Position numbers and translations under genes: made by a program. The notes under the pieces were generated by a model. That model was not told the DNA's origin, did not search any database, and saw only the letters and a list, made by a program, of their open reading frames with translations. Source: a virus. From it: a stretch of 64,000 bases of DNA. Location: the IMG/VR virus record IMGVR_UViG_3300042197_003251, positions 17,018 through 81,017 of that record, one strand, 5' to 3'. Below are positions 47,727 to 58,600 of this stretch, one piece after another. Each line of letters starts with the position of its first letter. Position 1 is the stretch's first letter.

Positions 47727-47951
47727 ATGCCAACGAGTATCACAATTAATAATGTTACAGGTTCTTCACCATATGACGTTTATTTATCACCGATTGATGC
47801 AAATAATTTTTATTATATGACTCAAATTGAATCGGTTGATTTACCTTATACATTCATTGTGCCAAACTTACTTCAAAATTATAGTGAATATTGTTTGCAA
47901 ATTGAGGACGCTAGTGGTTGCATAATAACTAATTGTTTTACAATAACATAA
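47727..47951 (+). CDS. small partner protein of the first fibre pair
   Basis: A 74-residue protein beginning MPTSITINNVTGSSPYDVYL. It is clearly paralogous to the gene at 59093: both have the order SITINNVTGSSPYDVYLSPI / QIQINSISGTSPFDIYFCDI, and a late ...ANGC / ...ASGC. In both places it sits directly before a large fibre gene, so it may be an adaptor or chaperone for that fibre. A start at 47721 is also possible. The upstream bases CTATATTTATGAAT resemble the box motif. Confidence 0.6.
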   Translation: MPTSITINNVTGSSPYDVYLSPIDANNFYYMTQIESVDLPYTFIVPNLLQNYSEYCLQIEDASGCIITNCFTIT

Positions 47952-47952
47952 T

Positions 47953-50900
47953 TTGGCTTTAAATTTTTACATATTTTCTGCGTGTTGTAGTGGTACTTCA
48001 ACAACAAATTTTGAACTTCAAGTTCCTTCTGAATCATTTTCAGCATTTACAACAGGTAGTAGTTATTACATTTCAACTGACATATATGAAGGTTGTTCTG
48101 AATATATTTATAGTGCGGAAACTCCATCTGGTACAATTTCACAATATAATTTATTAGGTTTTACTGCGACTTCATATAGTTCTTGTACTGATTGTATAAC
48201 TTCAAATCCTTGTCCTGCTCAACCAGTTGTGACACCTTCTTTAACCTCGGCGCCGACCTCAACTCCTACTCCATCTATAACAACAACCCCAACTCTAACT
48301 AGGACTCCAACTGTAACTAAAACCCAAACTAGAACTCCAACAAAAACACCAACTCAAACTAGAACACAAACACCAACAAATACTCAAACTAACACTCCGA
48401 CAAAAACAATTACACCATCAAACACCGCAACTCAAACAAATACCCCATCAATACCACCAACTAATACCGTAACGCCATCAGTAACCGAAACCCCGACAAA
48501 TACCCCAACTAATTCTGTCACCCCAAGTATAACTCCGACAAATTCACTACAACCAACACCAATACCTACTTTTAATTATACATCATCAACTCCAACACCA
48601 ACAAGCACATTAACTCCAACTATTACACCAAGTCCGACAACTATAACATCATGCACGACTTATAGTTTTTATGTATTCACAAATTTTTCAGCAACAAGTC
48701 AATACGATGGAATATATTACAACTATGAATTAATTGATTCATCAACTTATGATGGAAAATCATTATTTTATTCACCATCAACAAATGCGGTAATATACTA
48801 TAATAGTGGTGATACAAGATGGTGTTTATCTGATTTACCAGGTGGGACATGCGTTTTATTTGGTTCAACCGAAAATTCATCATATTGTCCAGATTTGAAT
48901 AGTTCTTTTTTCTCTTCAAATCCACCAACTCCAAGCCCTTCAACTCAAATTTGTGATAGTTTTGATTTTAGCGCACTTTTTGATTGTACAATTAACCCTT
49001 CACCAACTCCGACTCCATCAGTTACTGTAACCCCATCAATAACCCCAACTTCAACCGTAACTCCAACAAATTATTGTTATGGAAAAGCAATTGATGTATC
49101 AGGGACTAGTTTCTTTTACACTTTAATAACACCAACACCATCTCCAACAACACCAAATAATAACAGAAATTGTGTAATCTCATCAACAACTGAATTTAAT
49201 ATTTTTGAAAAAAGTTTTGCAAGTTCGTATTCAAGACAACTTACAGATTGTTCAAATTCACTTACATATATAATATCAGAAGCCCTTCCGTTTGGGACAG
49301 GTGCAACATTCCAAGCAACAATTGACAATATTAGTGTCTGCGTAAATTATAGTTCAGATATCGCAGAAAACGCAATTAATATTCTTAATAGTATTGATAG
49401 TGGGGATTTATTTGAGTGTAGATTTTGTTCCCCAGTATTAAGTTTAACTCCGACTCAAACAAGTACAATTACTCCTACCATAACTCCAACAAAATCATTA
49501 ACCCCATCTAATACTTCTTGTCAACAATTTAATAAAGATTACCGATTTATTGTTGGGACTGGTTTATCAAGTAACTCATCAATATATCAAATACTTAAAT
49601 TATCTGCGGATAGTTACATTATCATTGGTGACTTTACATCTTATAATTCTTCATCGGCTAGAGGTATTGTTAAAATATCTTCAGTTACAGGTATAAAAGA
49701 TGATACATTTAATAGTGCCTCAGGATTTACCGCTGTTTCACCAACACTATTCGCTCCAAGCGAAGTAATAGAACAACCTAATGGTAAGTTAGTTTGTACA
49801 GGGTTCTTTAATGCGTATAGTGGAGTTCCTGTTAGTTATATTTGTAGATTAAATTCTAATGGAACACTTGATTCATCGGCATTTAACACTGGAACAAGTT
49901 TCAATAACTTTGTGTTTTCATTAGGCGAACAATCAGACGGAAAAATAATTGTTGGGGGTAACTTTACTGATTACGATGGAAATTCGGTTAATAGAATTTG
50001 TAGGCTTGATGTTGATGGTAACATTGATTTAACATTTAATTCAGGAGGGACTGGTTTTGATAATGTTGTATTTACAATAAATGTATTACCTGACGACTCA
50101 ATTATTGTTGGTGGTGATTTTACACTTTATAATGGAAATACATATAATAGATTAATTAAATTAAATTCAGATGGTTCAATTGATTGGACATTTGGAAGCA
50201 ATGTAGGTTTTGATAATCAAGTATTAACTACTTTTGTATCATCTGTTGGTGAAATATATATTTCCGGAATATTCACATCATTTGCGGGAAATCCTGTCCC
50301 AAATGGTTTGGTTAAATTGACTTCAGGTGGAAGTGTTGACAATCAATTTAATTTTAACTTTGGTACTCAAGGTTTATCTTCAGGATATCTAAAATCAATA
50401 ACTGAAGATTTAAATGGGGATATTTTATTATTCCCTCCATCAGGCTCTACTTTAAATGGTTGGGATTTTGGTGGTATAGTTAAAGTCTCATCAAGTGGTT
50501 TTGTAAATGGTCAAATTCAGGCTTATCCTGGATTTAATGGAACTATAACTAGTTCAATTGTTGATACTAATAATAAAATAGTTTGTGTTGGTGATTTTAG
50601 TTCATTTAATGGAATAACATCAAATGGAATTATTAGATTATTCCCATGTATAAATTCAAACGTAACTCCAACACCAACTCCAACACCATTAATTTGTCCT
50701 TACGTTATAAACACAATCATTGAAACATATCAACCCTTCTCAACTTTGGATGACGTTAATAATAGATTTACTTATGTATCATTTACAGATACCACAAATA
50801 TTTTTGTATATGACTCTAATTTAGTATTATCAAATGTTATTAACACATCTGATTATAATTCGTTTATGTTGTTCAATTATAATCATAATTTAATGTATTT

Positions 50901-52689
50901 TACTCAAACAAGTTTGGATACAATTTTAGGTTATGATTCAGTTAATCAGAATTTATTATACACTATTTCATTAACTCCAGGTAGTAATCCATCTTCATTA
51001 GCGTATGATAGTAGTTTAAATCAGATATTTAGTGTTAATACAGGAAATAATAGTATTTCAGTTATTGATTATGAGCTCGGATATTATACTGATGTTAGTA
51101 TAACTGGTTCTTGTGTTAATGGAAGAATTGCGGTTGATAATAATTCTACATCGTATGTTACTGACGCTAGTGGAGTATATACTGATGTTTATATAATTGA
51201 CGCATATTCAAACGTAACTTACTTGTCCGCAGGAACTGGAAACAATGTTGATGTTTTATACAACCCTATAGATAATTTAATATACGTGTTAGACGCGAAT
51301 GCAATACAACTAATAAGAATTAATTGTTCTACTTTAAGTGTTTTAGATACATACACTTTAAGTGCGTCTTCAGTAATATCTATGACTTACGATAACTTCC
51401 TTAATAAAATTTACATAAACTCTAATGATTCAACTGAACTTATTATATTCAATTGTTATATAAATGATGTAGTTACTACTGTAGGTAATATTAATATGGT
51501 TAGCGGTACAACTTCACAGATAAACTTTGAAAAATATAATGGATATATTTGGTATTTAAATTCATCAACGAAGGATATTAAACTACTATGTACTGACCAC
51601 ACCCCTATACCAACTCCAACAAATACCCCTACACCGACTTTAACTCCAACATCAACTAAAACACCTACACCAACTCTTACACAAACTCCAACTGTTACAC
51701 CAACTTTAACTAATACTCCAACACCTTCAACCACACCTATTCCTCCTTTAAACTTGATTAATACTTTTTCAACATCAATATCAACTTTTGATTCGGTAGC
51801 AAATTCAAATCAAATATTTGCATTTGGTCAAACTGGCTCAACCGCAACAACATTTGTTTATAGTGCGAGTTCACCATATTCGGCAATAACAAACTTTAGT
51901 GGAATTACTGGAAGCAGTTCGGTTACCGCTTCAATTACAAATACTCATATTTACAAAGCACCACACGGTAGTTCATTTATAGAAGTTATTGATATTTTAA
52001 CTTATACGTCAACAACATTAAATATTTCTGGTTTTTCAGGAAATAATGACAGCAATAAATCATCATATGATTCATCAACTGGAAAAGTTGCAATTTTACC
52101 ACTAGTTGGAAGTTCTATATTATTTATTGATGCAAATACTCAAAGTTTAAGTTCGGAAATTCCTTTATCTCCTTTGTCAGGATATAAAGGTGGTATTACC
52201 ACAGACAATAATGGTAACTTTTTTGTTGTAGGAATTGAAGGTAAACTTGTAATACTTAACTCAAGCGCTGAAACAGTTGTTAGTACAACTAATATAAGTG
52301 GAATAACGGAATATCAAACAGTAACATATGATTCAGTTAATGATAGACTATACATTTATTCTGCACCTAATAATGTGTATGTTTATAATTATTCATCAGG
52401 TACGGTTACTTATAATACATCAATTGATGTTTCGTCTTATAGTGCAAACAGTCAATCACAACAAGCATCAATTGTTTATAATCCTGACAATCAAATGGTT
52501 TATTTGGCAGTTGTAGATTTGTCGTATAATTTAATAATTGTTAAAATTAATACAAGTACAAATACTGTAGTTACTTCCAAAAATGATTATGGATTTACAT
52601 TAGGTTCGTCTGTTGTATTAAAATATAATTCAAATATTGGACTTATTCTTACAGTTGGAACTTCTTCGTTCTATTTGTTACAACCATAA
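47953..52689 (+). CDS. large fibre/adhesin with Thr-Pro linkers and beta-propellers
   Basis: A 1578-residue protein starting at TTG. This start is chosen because MALNFYIFSACC then matches MALGFQDCC of the paralogue at 55611. Residues 1-90 are a Cys-rich domain ending SCTDCITSNPCP. Residues 92-232 are a Thr-Pro linker. Residues about 526-900 hold delta-60-type (DUF5122) propeller repeats, for example GKIIVGGNFTDYDGN and DSIIVGGDFTLYNGN. About 916-1216 and 1266-1576 look like two more propellers, with another Thr-Pro linker between them. It is probably a tail fibre or head decoration that reads host surface glycans. One base separates it from its small partner gene. Confidence 0.75.
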   Translation: MALNFYIFSACCSGTSTTNFELQVPSESFSAFTTGSSYYISTDIYEGCSEYIYSAETPSGTISQYNLLGFTATSYSSCTDCITSNPCPAQPVVTPSLTSAPTSTPTPSITTTPTLTRTPTVTKTQTRTPTKTPTQTRTQTPTNTQTNTPTKTITPSNTATQTNTPSIPPTNTVTPSVTETPTNTPTNSVTPSITPTNSLQPTPIPTFNYTSSTPTPTSTLTPTITPSPTTITSCTTYSFYVFTNFSATSQYDGIYYNYELIDSSTYDGKSLFYSPSTNAVIYYNSGDTRWCLSDLPGGTCVLFGSTENSSYCPDLNSSFFSSNPPTPSPSTQICDSFDFSALFDCTINPSPTPTPSVTVTPSITPTSTVTPTNYCYGKAIDVSGTSFFYTLITPTPSPTTPNNNRNCVISSTTEFNIFEKSFASSYSRQLTDCSNSLTYIISEALPFGTGATFQATIDNISVCVNYSSDIAENAINILNSIDSGDLFECRFCSPVLSLTPTQTSTITPTITPTKSLTPSNTSCQQFNKDYRFIVGTGLSSNSSIYQILKLSADSYIIIGDFTSYNSSSARGIVKISSVTGIKDDTFNSASGFTAVSPTLFAPSEVIEQPNGKLVCTGFFNAYSGVPVSYICRLNSNGTLDSSAFNTGTSFNNFVFSLGEQSDGKIIVGGNFTDYDGNSVNRICRLDVDGNIDLTFNSGGTGFDNVVFTINVLPDDSIIVGGDFTLYNGNTYNRLIKLNSDGSIDWTFGSNVGFDNQVLTTFVSSVGEIYISGIFTSFAGNPVPNGLVKLTSGGSVDNQFNFNFGTQGLSSGYLKSITEDLNGDILLFPPSGSTLNGWDFGGIVKVSSSGFVNGQIQAYPGFNGTITSSIVDTNNKIVCVGDFSSFNGITSNGIIRLFPCINSNVTPTPTPTPLICPYVINTIIETYQPFSTLDDVNNRFTYVSFTDTTNIFVYDSNLVLSNVINTSDYNSFMLFNYNHNLMYFTQTSLDTILGYDSVNQNLLYTISLTPGSNPSSLAYDSSLNQIFSVNTGNNSISVIDYELGYYTDVSITGSCVNGRIAVDNNSTSYVTDASGVYTDVYIIDAYSNVTYLSAGTGNNVDVLYNPIDNLIYVLDANAIQLIRINCSTLSVLDTYTLSASSVISMTYDNFLNKIYINSNDSTELIIFNCYINDVVTTVGNINMVSGTTSQINFEKYNGYIWYLNSSTKDIKLLCTDHTPIPTPTNTPTPTLTPTSTKTPTPTLTQTPTVTPTLTNTPTPSTTPIPPLNLINTFSTSISTFDSVANSNQIFAFGQTGSTATTFVYSASSPYSAITNFSGITGSSSVTASITNTHIYKAPHGSSFIEVIDILTYTSTTLNISGFSGNNDSNKSSYDSSTGKVAILPLVGSSILFIDANTQSLSSEIPLSPLSGYKGGITTDNNGNFFVVGIEGKLVILNSSAETVVSTTNISGITEYQTVTYDSVNDRLYIYSAPNNVYVYNYSSGTVTYNTSIDVSSYSANSQSQQASIVYNPDNQMVYLAVVDLSYNLIIVKINTSTNTVVTSKNDYGFTLGSSVVLKYNSNIGLILTVGTSSFYLLQP
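48226..48650 (+). repeat. Thr-Pro coding repeat tract
   Basis: About 420 bp of ACT/ACA CCA-type codons coding for repeats such as TPTxTPT. Similar shorter tracts lie at about 49000-49075 and 51600-51745. They act as protein linkers; the DNA could also expand or contract by slippage. Confidence 0.7.
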
Positions 52690-52690
52690 C

Positions 52691-52717
52691 AAAAAACCCC
52701 AAAAAATTAATTTGGGG
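52691..52717 (-). terminator. rho-independent terminator after the resolvase gene
   Basis: On the minus strand CCCC, an AT loop and GGGG are followed by TTTTTTG. It lies just past the resolvase stop and also closes the gap to the fibre gene end. Confidence 0.7.
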
Positions 52718-52745
52718 TCAGATAAAAAACAAAAAAATTAACCGA

Positions 52746-53336
52746 TTATTTGCTATTAAGATAACTTAATACAACGGCATAAGAGTCGGACATATCAAAA
52801 TTTTCTTTCTTTAAAGTATTGTTTCTTGTATATAACCACTGAATTTGTGGTTCCCTTTTTGCAACAAGTTCCCAAACAATCTGTTTTTTATCACAATCTT
52901 TTGGGTAACCTCCAAACAAAACAAATTTACCTTTTTCATTCTTTTGCACAAGTTCAGGAAATGCTTTTTTTCTTGACTCATATGTTGACACATATTCAGG
53001 AACAATTCCAAGAACATCATAAACTTCTTTGCTAATTAAAGTATTATATCTTAATAGAGTTCCTATTGTATAAGCGTTATTTGAATTGAGCAATGGCTCT
53101 TCAATTATACATTTTATAATTCCAAGTCCTTTATATTCTTCAAGTTTTTTCCTGAAGGTTGTTGATTTTGTAAATAACTCTTCCATTTTATTATCAGGTA
53201 CAGGTTTTGGTCTCGGTGAAATGTGAGTTAGTTCAAGTAAGTCCCGTGAGGACATATCAAAAAGTGCCCAACCAATTGTTTTTGTTGACACATCAAGTCC
53301 CAAAATTTTGGGCGAATTTTTAATGCTTTTTGCCAT
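52746..53336 (-). CDS. RuvC-like Holliday junction resolvase
   Basis: A 196-residue RNase H-fold protein. It starts with KILGLDVSTKTIGWALFD (first Asp), has CIIEEPLLN (second acidic residue) and ends with FDMSDSYAVVLSYL (final acidic pair). The order fits phage RuvC-type resolvases. It would cut four-way junctions before packaging. It lies between the two fibre gene clusters. Confidence 0.83.
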   Translation of the reverse strand: MAKSIKNSPKILGLDVSTKTIGWALFDMSSRDLLELTHISPRPKPVPDNKMEELFTKSTTFRKKLEEYKGLGIIKCIIEEPLLNSNNAYTIGTLLRYNTLISKEVYDVLGIVPEYVSTYESRKKAFPELVQKNEKGKFVLFGGYPKDCDKKQIVWELVAKREPQIQWLYTRNNTLKKENFDMSDSYAVVLSYLNSK

Positions 53337-53375
53337 AAGTTAAAAGAATATTAATAAATAAGATTTTTTTGTAAA

Positions 53376-55574
53376 TTAAAAATCAAGTTTAACTACGGTT
53401 TGTTGGGTACCTTGTCTTATTTGGGGATATTGAAATTTGGAATACACAATCAAGTCCTTATCATCGTCATATAATCCAATTTCAGTCATATAAGTCGTTT
53501 GGCCTTCAGTCCAAGTCGGATTTGATGATTTAACAAACTGATTACCAGGCAAATTTATAAGATATCTCATTTCATAGATTGTTGCTTCAATATCTGTATT
53601 TATTGTTCCATAGAAAAAATATTCTTCTCCAAATTGAATTCTACCTGTACTATTTAATGTTGGAATTTGTAAATAAGTATTAATGTTGTATGTAGAAGCC
53701 GCATCATAAAGTGCTTTTGTTATTTTAAATGTATTAGACAAGAAATTTGATGGCACTATAAATCCGCTGGCATTTAATGTCAGTTGTGAGTTAAAATTAA
53801 TTATTTTCCAATTATTTGGTGTAGGTCTTGTTCCAACTGCTGTTTTTTGAGCGATTACATAAAACTTTTTTGCAACCCATCCTGTGGGAAAAGAACCACT
53901 TGTTCCCGCAACCATACAATTTAAATCACCCCCAAATGAAACTATTACATCCTGTTCGTCTGTTGTGCAACCAGAAACTGGTCCAATCTCTTTGGTGTAG
54001 TAATTACAATGCATTCCGTCCCAAACTCCATCACTATCAAAAAGATAAGTTACCCAAACACATTCTGTGTCATCAGCAAGTAACCCGTCTACAGTTAGAG
54101 TTTTTGTTGACGTTAATCTTGGTGCTGGTAAAGTGAAGTTTCGGTTTGAAACCATTGACATTGCGGCAATTATTTCTTCATCATCAAATACAATAATTTT
54201 ATCGTCAGGAAATACTTTTCCAACTCTGTTTGGTCTTCCTCCGTCATTTGCATTTGCGTTTGTATCATACAAATGATAATATCTTATTCCCGGATTATTC
54301 ATATCCGTATTTTTTGTTGACTGAATATAATAAGGTGTCAACAAATCAAGACCATCAAAATTTGGTGGGTCAATATAAAATTTCGCTCCACCACAACAAT
54401 TGCTATTTTTATGCCACATTAATGATGGAATGTTAACAACAAAATTTCTTGCTTGTCCTGTTCCACCTGGGTCAGTTGAGTCATATGCTTCAGTTGCAAA
54501 TTTTTCACCATAAAAATTAATAATTGTATTGTTTGTATAATGAACAATTGCAATTGCCTTTTGGTCTTCTGGTGCAACATTTATTTTATCACCAAAAGAA
54601 TTATAATAATATGTGCTTGATGTGTCAGTTTGTCCTGATGATGTTGAATAACCATAATATTCTTTTGTGCCCAAATAATTAACCGATGGGAAGGCTTCAA
54701 ATGTGTAGTTTGTTGATTGTGTTCCTGCGGGACTTTCCGACCAAGGAATATTCATATTCCATATCTTAACAATTCCATCTTCAGGCGTACAAATTGATTC
54801 AAAGTTTATTACACTTGATGCCCAATAATTTATTGGTGTTGGAAAATCATAATAACTAAAAGATGAAGGATAAAAAAACAATCTACCGTTTGCGGTCGGA
54901 CTAAATCCGTCTAATTTTGGTAAATATCTATCTACAGTTAGTGTTGTTCCGGTATAATTTTGTACTTTATAAGTTAGGATTGGTCTACAAGAATTCATAC
55001 ATGCACATAAAAAACTATCTGTAGCATTTTGCATAAAACTTGTAACATATGTATTTGCGGAAATAGTTCCGTTTGAATTATCAGTACAGGTTGTTGTGGT
55101 TGTCGCCAAAGTTGTTTTTGTAACACTATTTAATGTGCTTAAAGTAAAAACCCTTGACGAGTTATAAGTATAACCATTTGTTGGAATTGGAACCATATCT
55201 GCCGGAGTATAAATGGTACAACCTGTTGACGCTGAAAAAAATCCTGATGGTGCTGCCGTATTATAAACACTATCAATTGATGAAGCTTGAAATGGAATTC
55301 CATAAGTTACTCCACTTGAGCCTTGTAAATAATATGGGTATTTAACAGCATTTTTATTTGAAGCTGGAACTCCTGTATTATTTTGAGCGTTATACGAAGG
55401 TTCAATGACCATTGAGTTTGCAGCATCAAAGTTTGTAACTGCGGTATAGTTAACTTCACTATCACCAATTTGAAAATAACTTATGTTGAAATTTCCTTGC
55501 GAAATTTTTCTTCTTCCGACATCCGTTAATCTAGATATTATAAAACCTTGTGTATTTTTAATTACGTAACCCAT
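53376..55574 (-). CDS. large virion structural protein (tail/baseplate type)
   Basis: A 732-residue protein. The N-terminus (YVIKNTQGFIISRLTDVGRR, SYFQIGDSEVNYTAV) resembles structural proteins of T4-like phages from metagenomes. The rest is beta-rich with many Asn, Thr and Gly. A C-terminal block (PTWTEGQTTYMTEIGLYDD) looks like a baseplate attachment region. The function is inferred from context. A TATTTATA box lies 7 nt before the ATG. Confidence 0.6.
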   Translation of the reverse strand: MGYVIKNTQGFIISRLTDVGRRKISQGNFNISYFQIGDSEVNYTAVTNFDAANSMVIEPSYNAQNNTGVPASNKNAVKYPYYLQGSSGVTYGIPFQASSIDSVYNTAAPSGFFSASTGCTIYTPADMVPIPTNGYTYNSSRVFTLSTLNSVTKTTLATTTTTCTDNSNGTISANTYVTSFMQNATDSFLCACMNSCRPILTYKVQNYTGTTLTVDRYLPKLDGFSPTANGRLFFYPSSFSYYDFPTPINYWASSVINFESICTPEDGIVKIWNMNIPWSESPAGTQSTNYTFEAFPSVNYLGTKEYYGYSTSSGQTDTSSTYYYNSFGDKINVAPEDQKAIAIVHYTNNTIINFYGEKFATEAYDSTDPGGTGQARNFVVNIPSLMWHKNSNCCGGAKFYIDPPNFDGLDLLTPYYIQSTKNTDMNNPGIRYYHLYDTNANANDGGRPNRVGKVFPDDKIIVFDDEEIIAAMSMVSNRNFTLPAPRLTSTKTLTVDGLLADDTECVWVTYLFDSDGVWDGMHCNYYTKEIGPVSGCTTDEQDVIVSFGGDLNCMVAGTSGSFPTGWVAKKFYVIAQKTAVGTRPTPNNWKIINFNSQLTLNASGFIVPSNFLSNTFKITKALYDAASTYNINTYLQIPTLNSTGRIQFGEEYFFYGTINTDIEATIYEMRYLINLPGNQFVKSSNPTWTEGQTTYMTEIGLYDDDKDLIVYSKFQYPQIRQGTQQTVVKLDF

Positions 55575-55581
55575 TTTTATC

Positions 55582-55589
55582 TATAAATA
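55582..55589 (-). promoter_or_regulatory. TATTTATA box
   Basis: It lies 7 nt before the ATG of the structural protein gene. Confidence 0.4.
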
Positions 55590-55610
55590 GTTTGTTTGTT
55601 TTTTTTGTTT

Positions 55611-58600
55611 TTATCCTGTGGCTGTATTACAAGGAGTTGGTTGATATCCAATATTATTAATTATTCTTGTACTTTGGAATGTTTCAGGAGGATATAAAGT
55701 ATTTCCTATCATTTTTAAACTTGCGGTATATTCGTCTTGAGGTGTGGGTAAAATATCTGTTAAGTAGTTAGTTCCATTCTGAAAATAATATTGAATGTCT
55801 AATGGAGCATTTGGAGGTTCAGGACAATTAATTGAATTAACGGTATGTAGTTTTATTTCAATTTGGAAGGCTAATCCCCAAGTATTACAATTATCTAAAA
55901 CTGAAGATAGAACTGAATAATCAGAATAATTAACTCGTATTTTACCATCGGTAGCAATTGAATCAAAAGTTATAGGTGAGGTTTGGCTTCCAAAAGTAAA
56001 AGTCCTTTCAACCACTAATGTACCATTAAGGGATAAAAGATAAGGGTATGCATTCATAGACCAGTTAATTGTTGCAGTATTTGTTGCCGGATTATTACAA
56101 AAAGTAGAAGTGCCGTTTGTATTATAAGTTGTATCTTTAAGAAAATTTGGCGGATACGTATTTGATGGTGAATATTGGTCAATAACATATACCAAACTTT
56201 GGTCATATAAATCTATCCATTCTTGACAAGTAGTTCCATTATACAAATCTCTCGCTGGACAATTATCTAAGGTCGGAAGAGTTGTAAAATTAATAAAATT
56301 AGTATTAGTAGTTGCTGCATAACTGCTACCATAAGGTGGAGGGTAAGAATTTCTAAATCCGCTAGCAGAACATGTTTTCCCAACATTTACCGCAAATTGA
56401 GTGTAATACCCTGTAACATCGCCAAAATTGGGAATAAAATTATTCAAATTAGTATTAACAGGATTAATACTATTTTGAGGATACGTGTCCGGTTGGAAAT
56501 AATCCTGTCCATTGTAAGTCATTAACCAACTACTATTGTCAGATGCAGCATATGGCATCCAAGTTTTAATTGGTCTTTGTATATTATCAGGTCCTGAATC
56601 AGTAATTAAACTGGTAACCTTATCCCAATTATTCATTCCTAAATAATAACCATCCCCATAATTAAGCGCCACGTACCCATCCCCTTGAATTCCTGGCCCA
56701 AAAGCTCTTTGCGTTAATAATTTAACCTCTATATACCCAGTAAGAGTACCAAGTGCTGAAGGATATTCAACATAATATTCAATATCTATCGGATAATCCC
56801 AAACATGCCTATTTGTTAAACTCTTTTGATAATCACCCGAAGCCACTAAAATTTGTTTTTCATCTTCATTTATATGAGTATAAGCAACAACTTTAATTAC
56901 CGGAATTGCGGTTATTTCTTCAGAAAAATTAATTGGAAGTTGATTAGTAGTTTGGTCTGATATATAAATTATATATGACCCTCCAACTAAATTATTGATT
57001 GTAATTGTTGGCCCGTTAAATGTTTGAATTGGTGATTGAAAAGTACCATCAAGATAGATTGAAACTTCATATGGTGGTGTCCCTCCAGCAACTGAAAATG
57101 TTATTGAACCAGTTGGGGTGGTGCAAGTAGGTTGTGTTACCGTTCTTGAACCTGAAAAACTTAAAGGCGCTGGCCCGCAAGAAATATTATTTAAAGTTTG
57201 ACTTACTATTGTTGATGTTTGCCCATCTGAACTTTCAACATAAAATTCATAAGTACCAAAACCATTATTTCCTGCAACACTTGCGGAGTTTGATGGATTG
57301 GATGAGCCGTAAACAGTAATTGTTTGGGTATTACTAACACTTGAAACGACATTCCATTGTAACGCCGTACTTTGTTGTTTTCTCCAATAGAATACGTAAG
57401 GTCCTGTAGAATTTGAAGAAGTCAATGTAAATGTGACAACACCTTGTTGGTCTTCCCAATTAGGACAAATATTAGTTGAAGAAGTTGTAACTGTTAGGTT
57501 TAAACAACTATTAATAATTGTAAAAGTTCCAATTGAACTTTGAGCTCCTGAATTATCAACCGCATAAACTTGGTAACTACCAGCAGCGGTTGATGAAGAT
57601 TGAATTGTTATTGGAGAAGGAACCGGTCCTGAATATGAACCAGTAGTTCCTTTTCTATAGAAGAACGAATATCCTCCCGAACCTCCATTTGCCGTTAATT
57701 CTATTGTAGCGTCAGAGTTAGGATTATTTTGACAGATTGTGTTATCAATAGCGTTTATAAATAAATTAACAGGACAAGAATTTTGAGACAAAGATATATT
57801 TGAAGCGCTCAAGTTTGTTAAATATCCTACCCCTCTACTCCAAGTAAAATTTTGTGGAAGAGCGGTTAATGGAATAGTTCCTCCTGCAGTATATGATGAA
57901 GTCAAACTAAAGGAGGGATTAGAAGATGAACAACTTGATGGATTGGTCGCAAATTGAGGTGGTCCTGATGTTGTTCCAGCAACGGATGTCCATCCTACAT
58001 TATCCCCACCCCATCTTATTTGAAAACCGTTTGGATTTCCTATGATACTTGCAGAATAAGAACTTAATACATATACAGGTCTATTATTGTATTGTCCTGA
58101 TTGAACTAATGTTAAATAAAACGTATTTTGAGAACCTGTTTGATTACATAATGTCATACTCAAACAAAGAGACGATGGATAATTGACTACTTGTCCTGCA
58201 GGAACCACGCAAGTTATAGGTGTTTCATTTGGGTCAAAAGTTCCTTGAGCGGTTTCAACAAGTGTATAAGAATAACTTCCCGATGTTAAATTATTAATAG
58301 TTATTGAGCCGTCAGCGGCTAAAGTATAAATTGACGCGCCATTACTATTTAACAAAGTATATGGAGGTATTCCACCTGTAACATTTATTGTAATTGAACC
58401 ATCATCCTCAAATGATATTGACGGAGCAACTCCCGAACAGGTAACACTTGCTGGAGCTGGAGGTGCGTCCAAAGTACAAGTAATATCAACAAAAAAATTA
58501 CCTTGTGAATCGGTTACGGTTAATGAGTAATTTCCTTCAGCTAGATTTTGTCTGACAATATAAGTATTTGGTGAATTCCAAGGTATCACATCATATACGG

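Noticed and set aside
48226-48650. CRISPR array
   Set aside because: The repeats are in frame, degenerate and code for Thr-Pro; there are no regular spacers and no cas genes.
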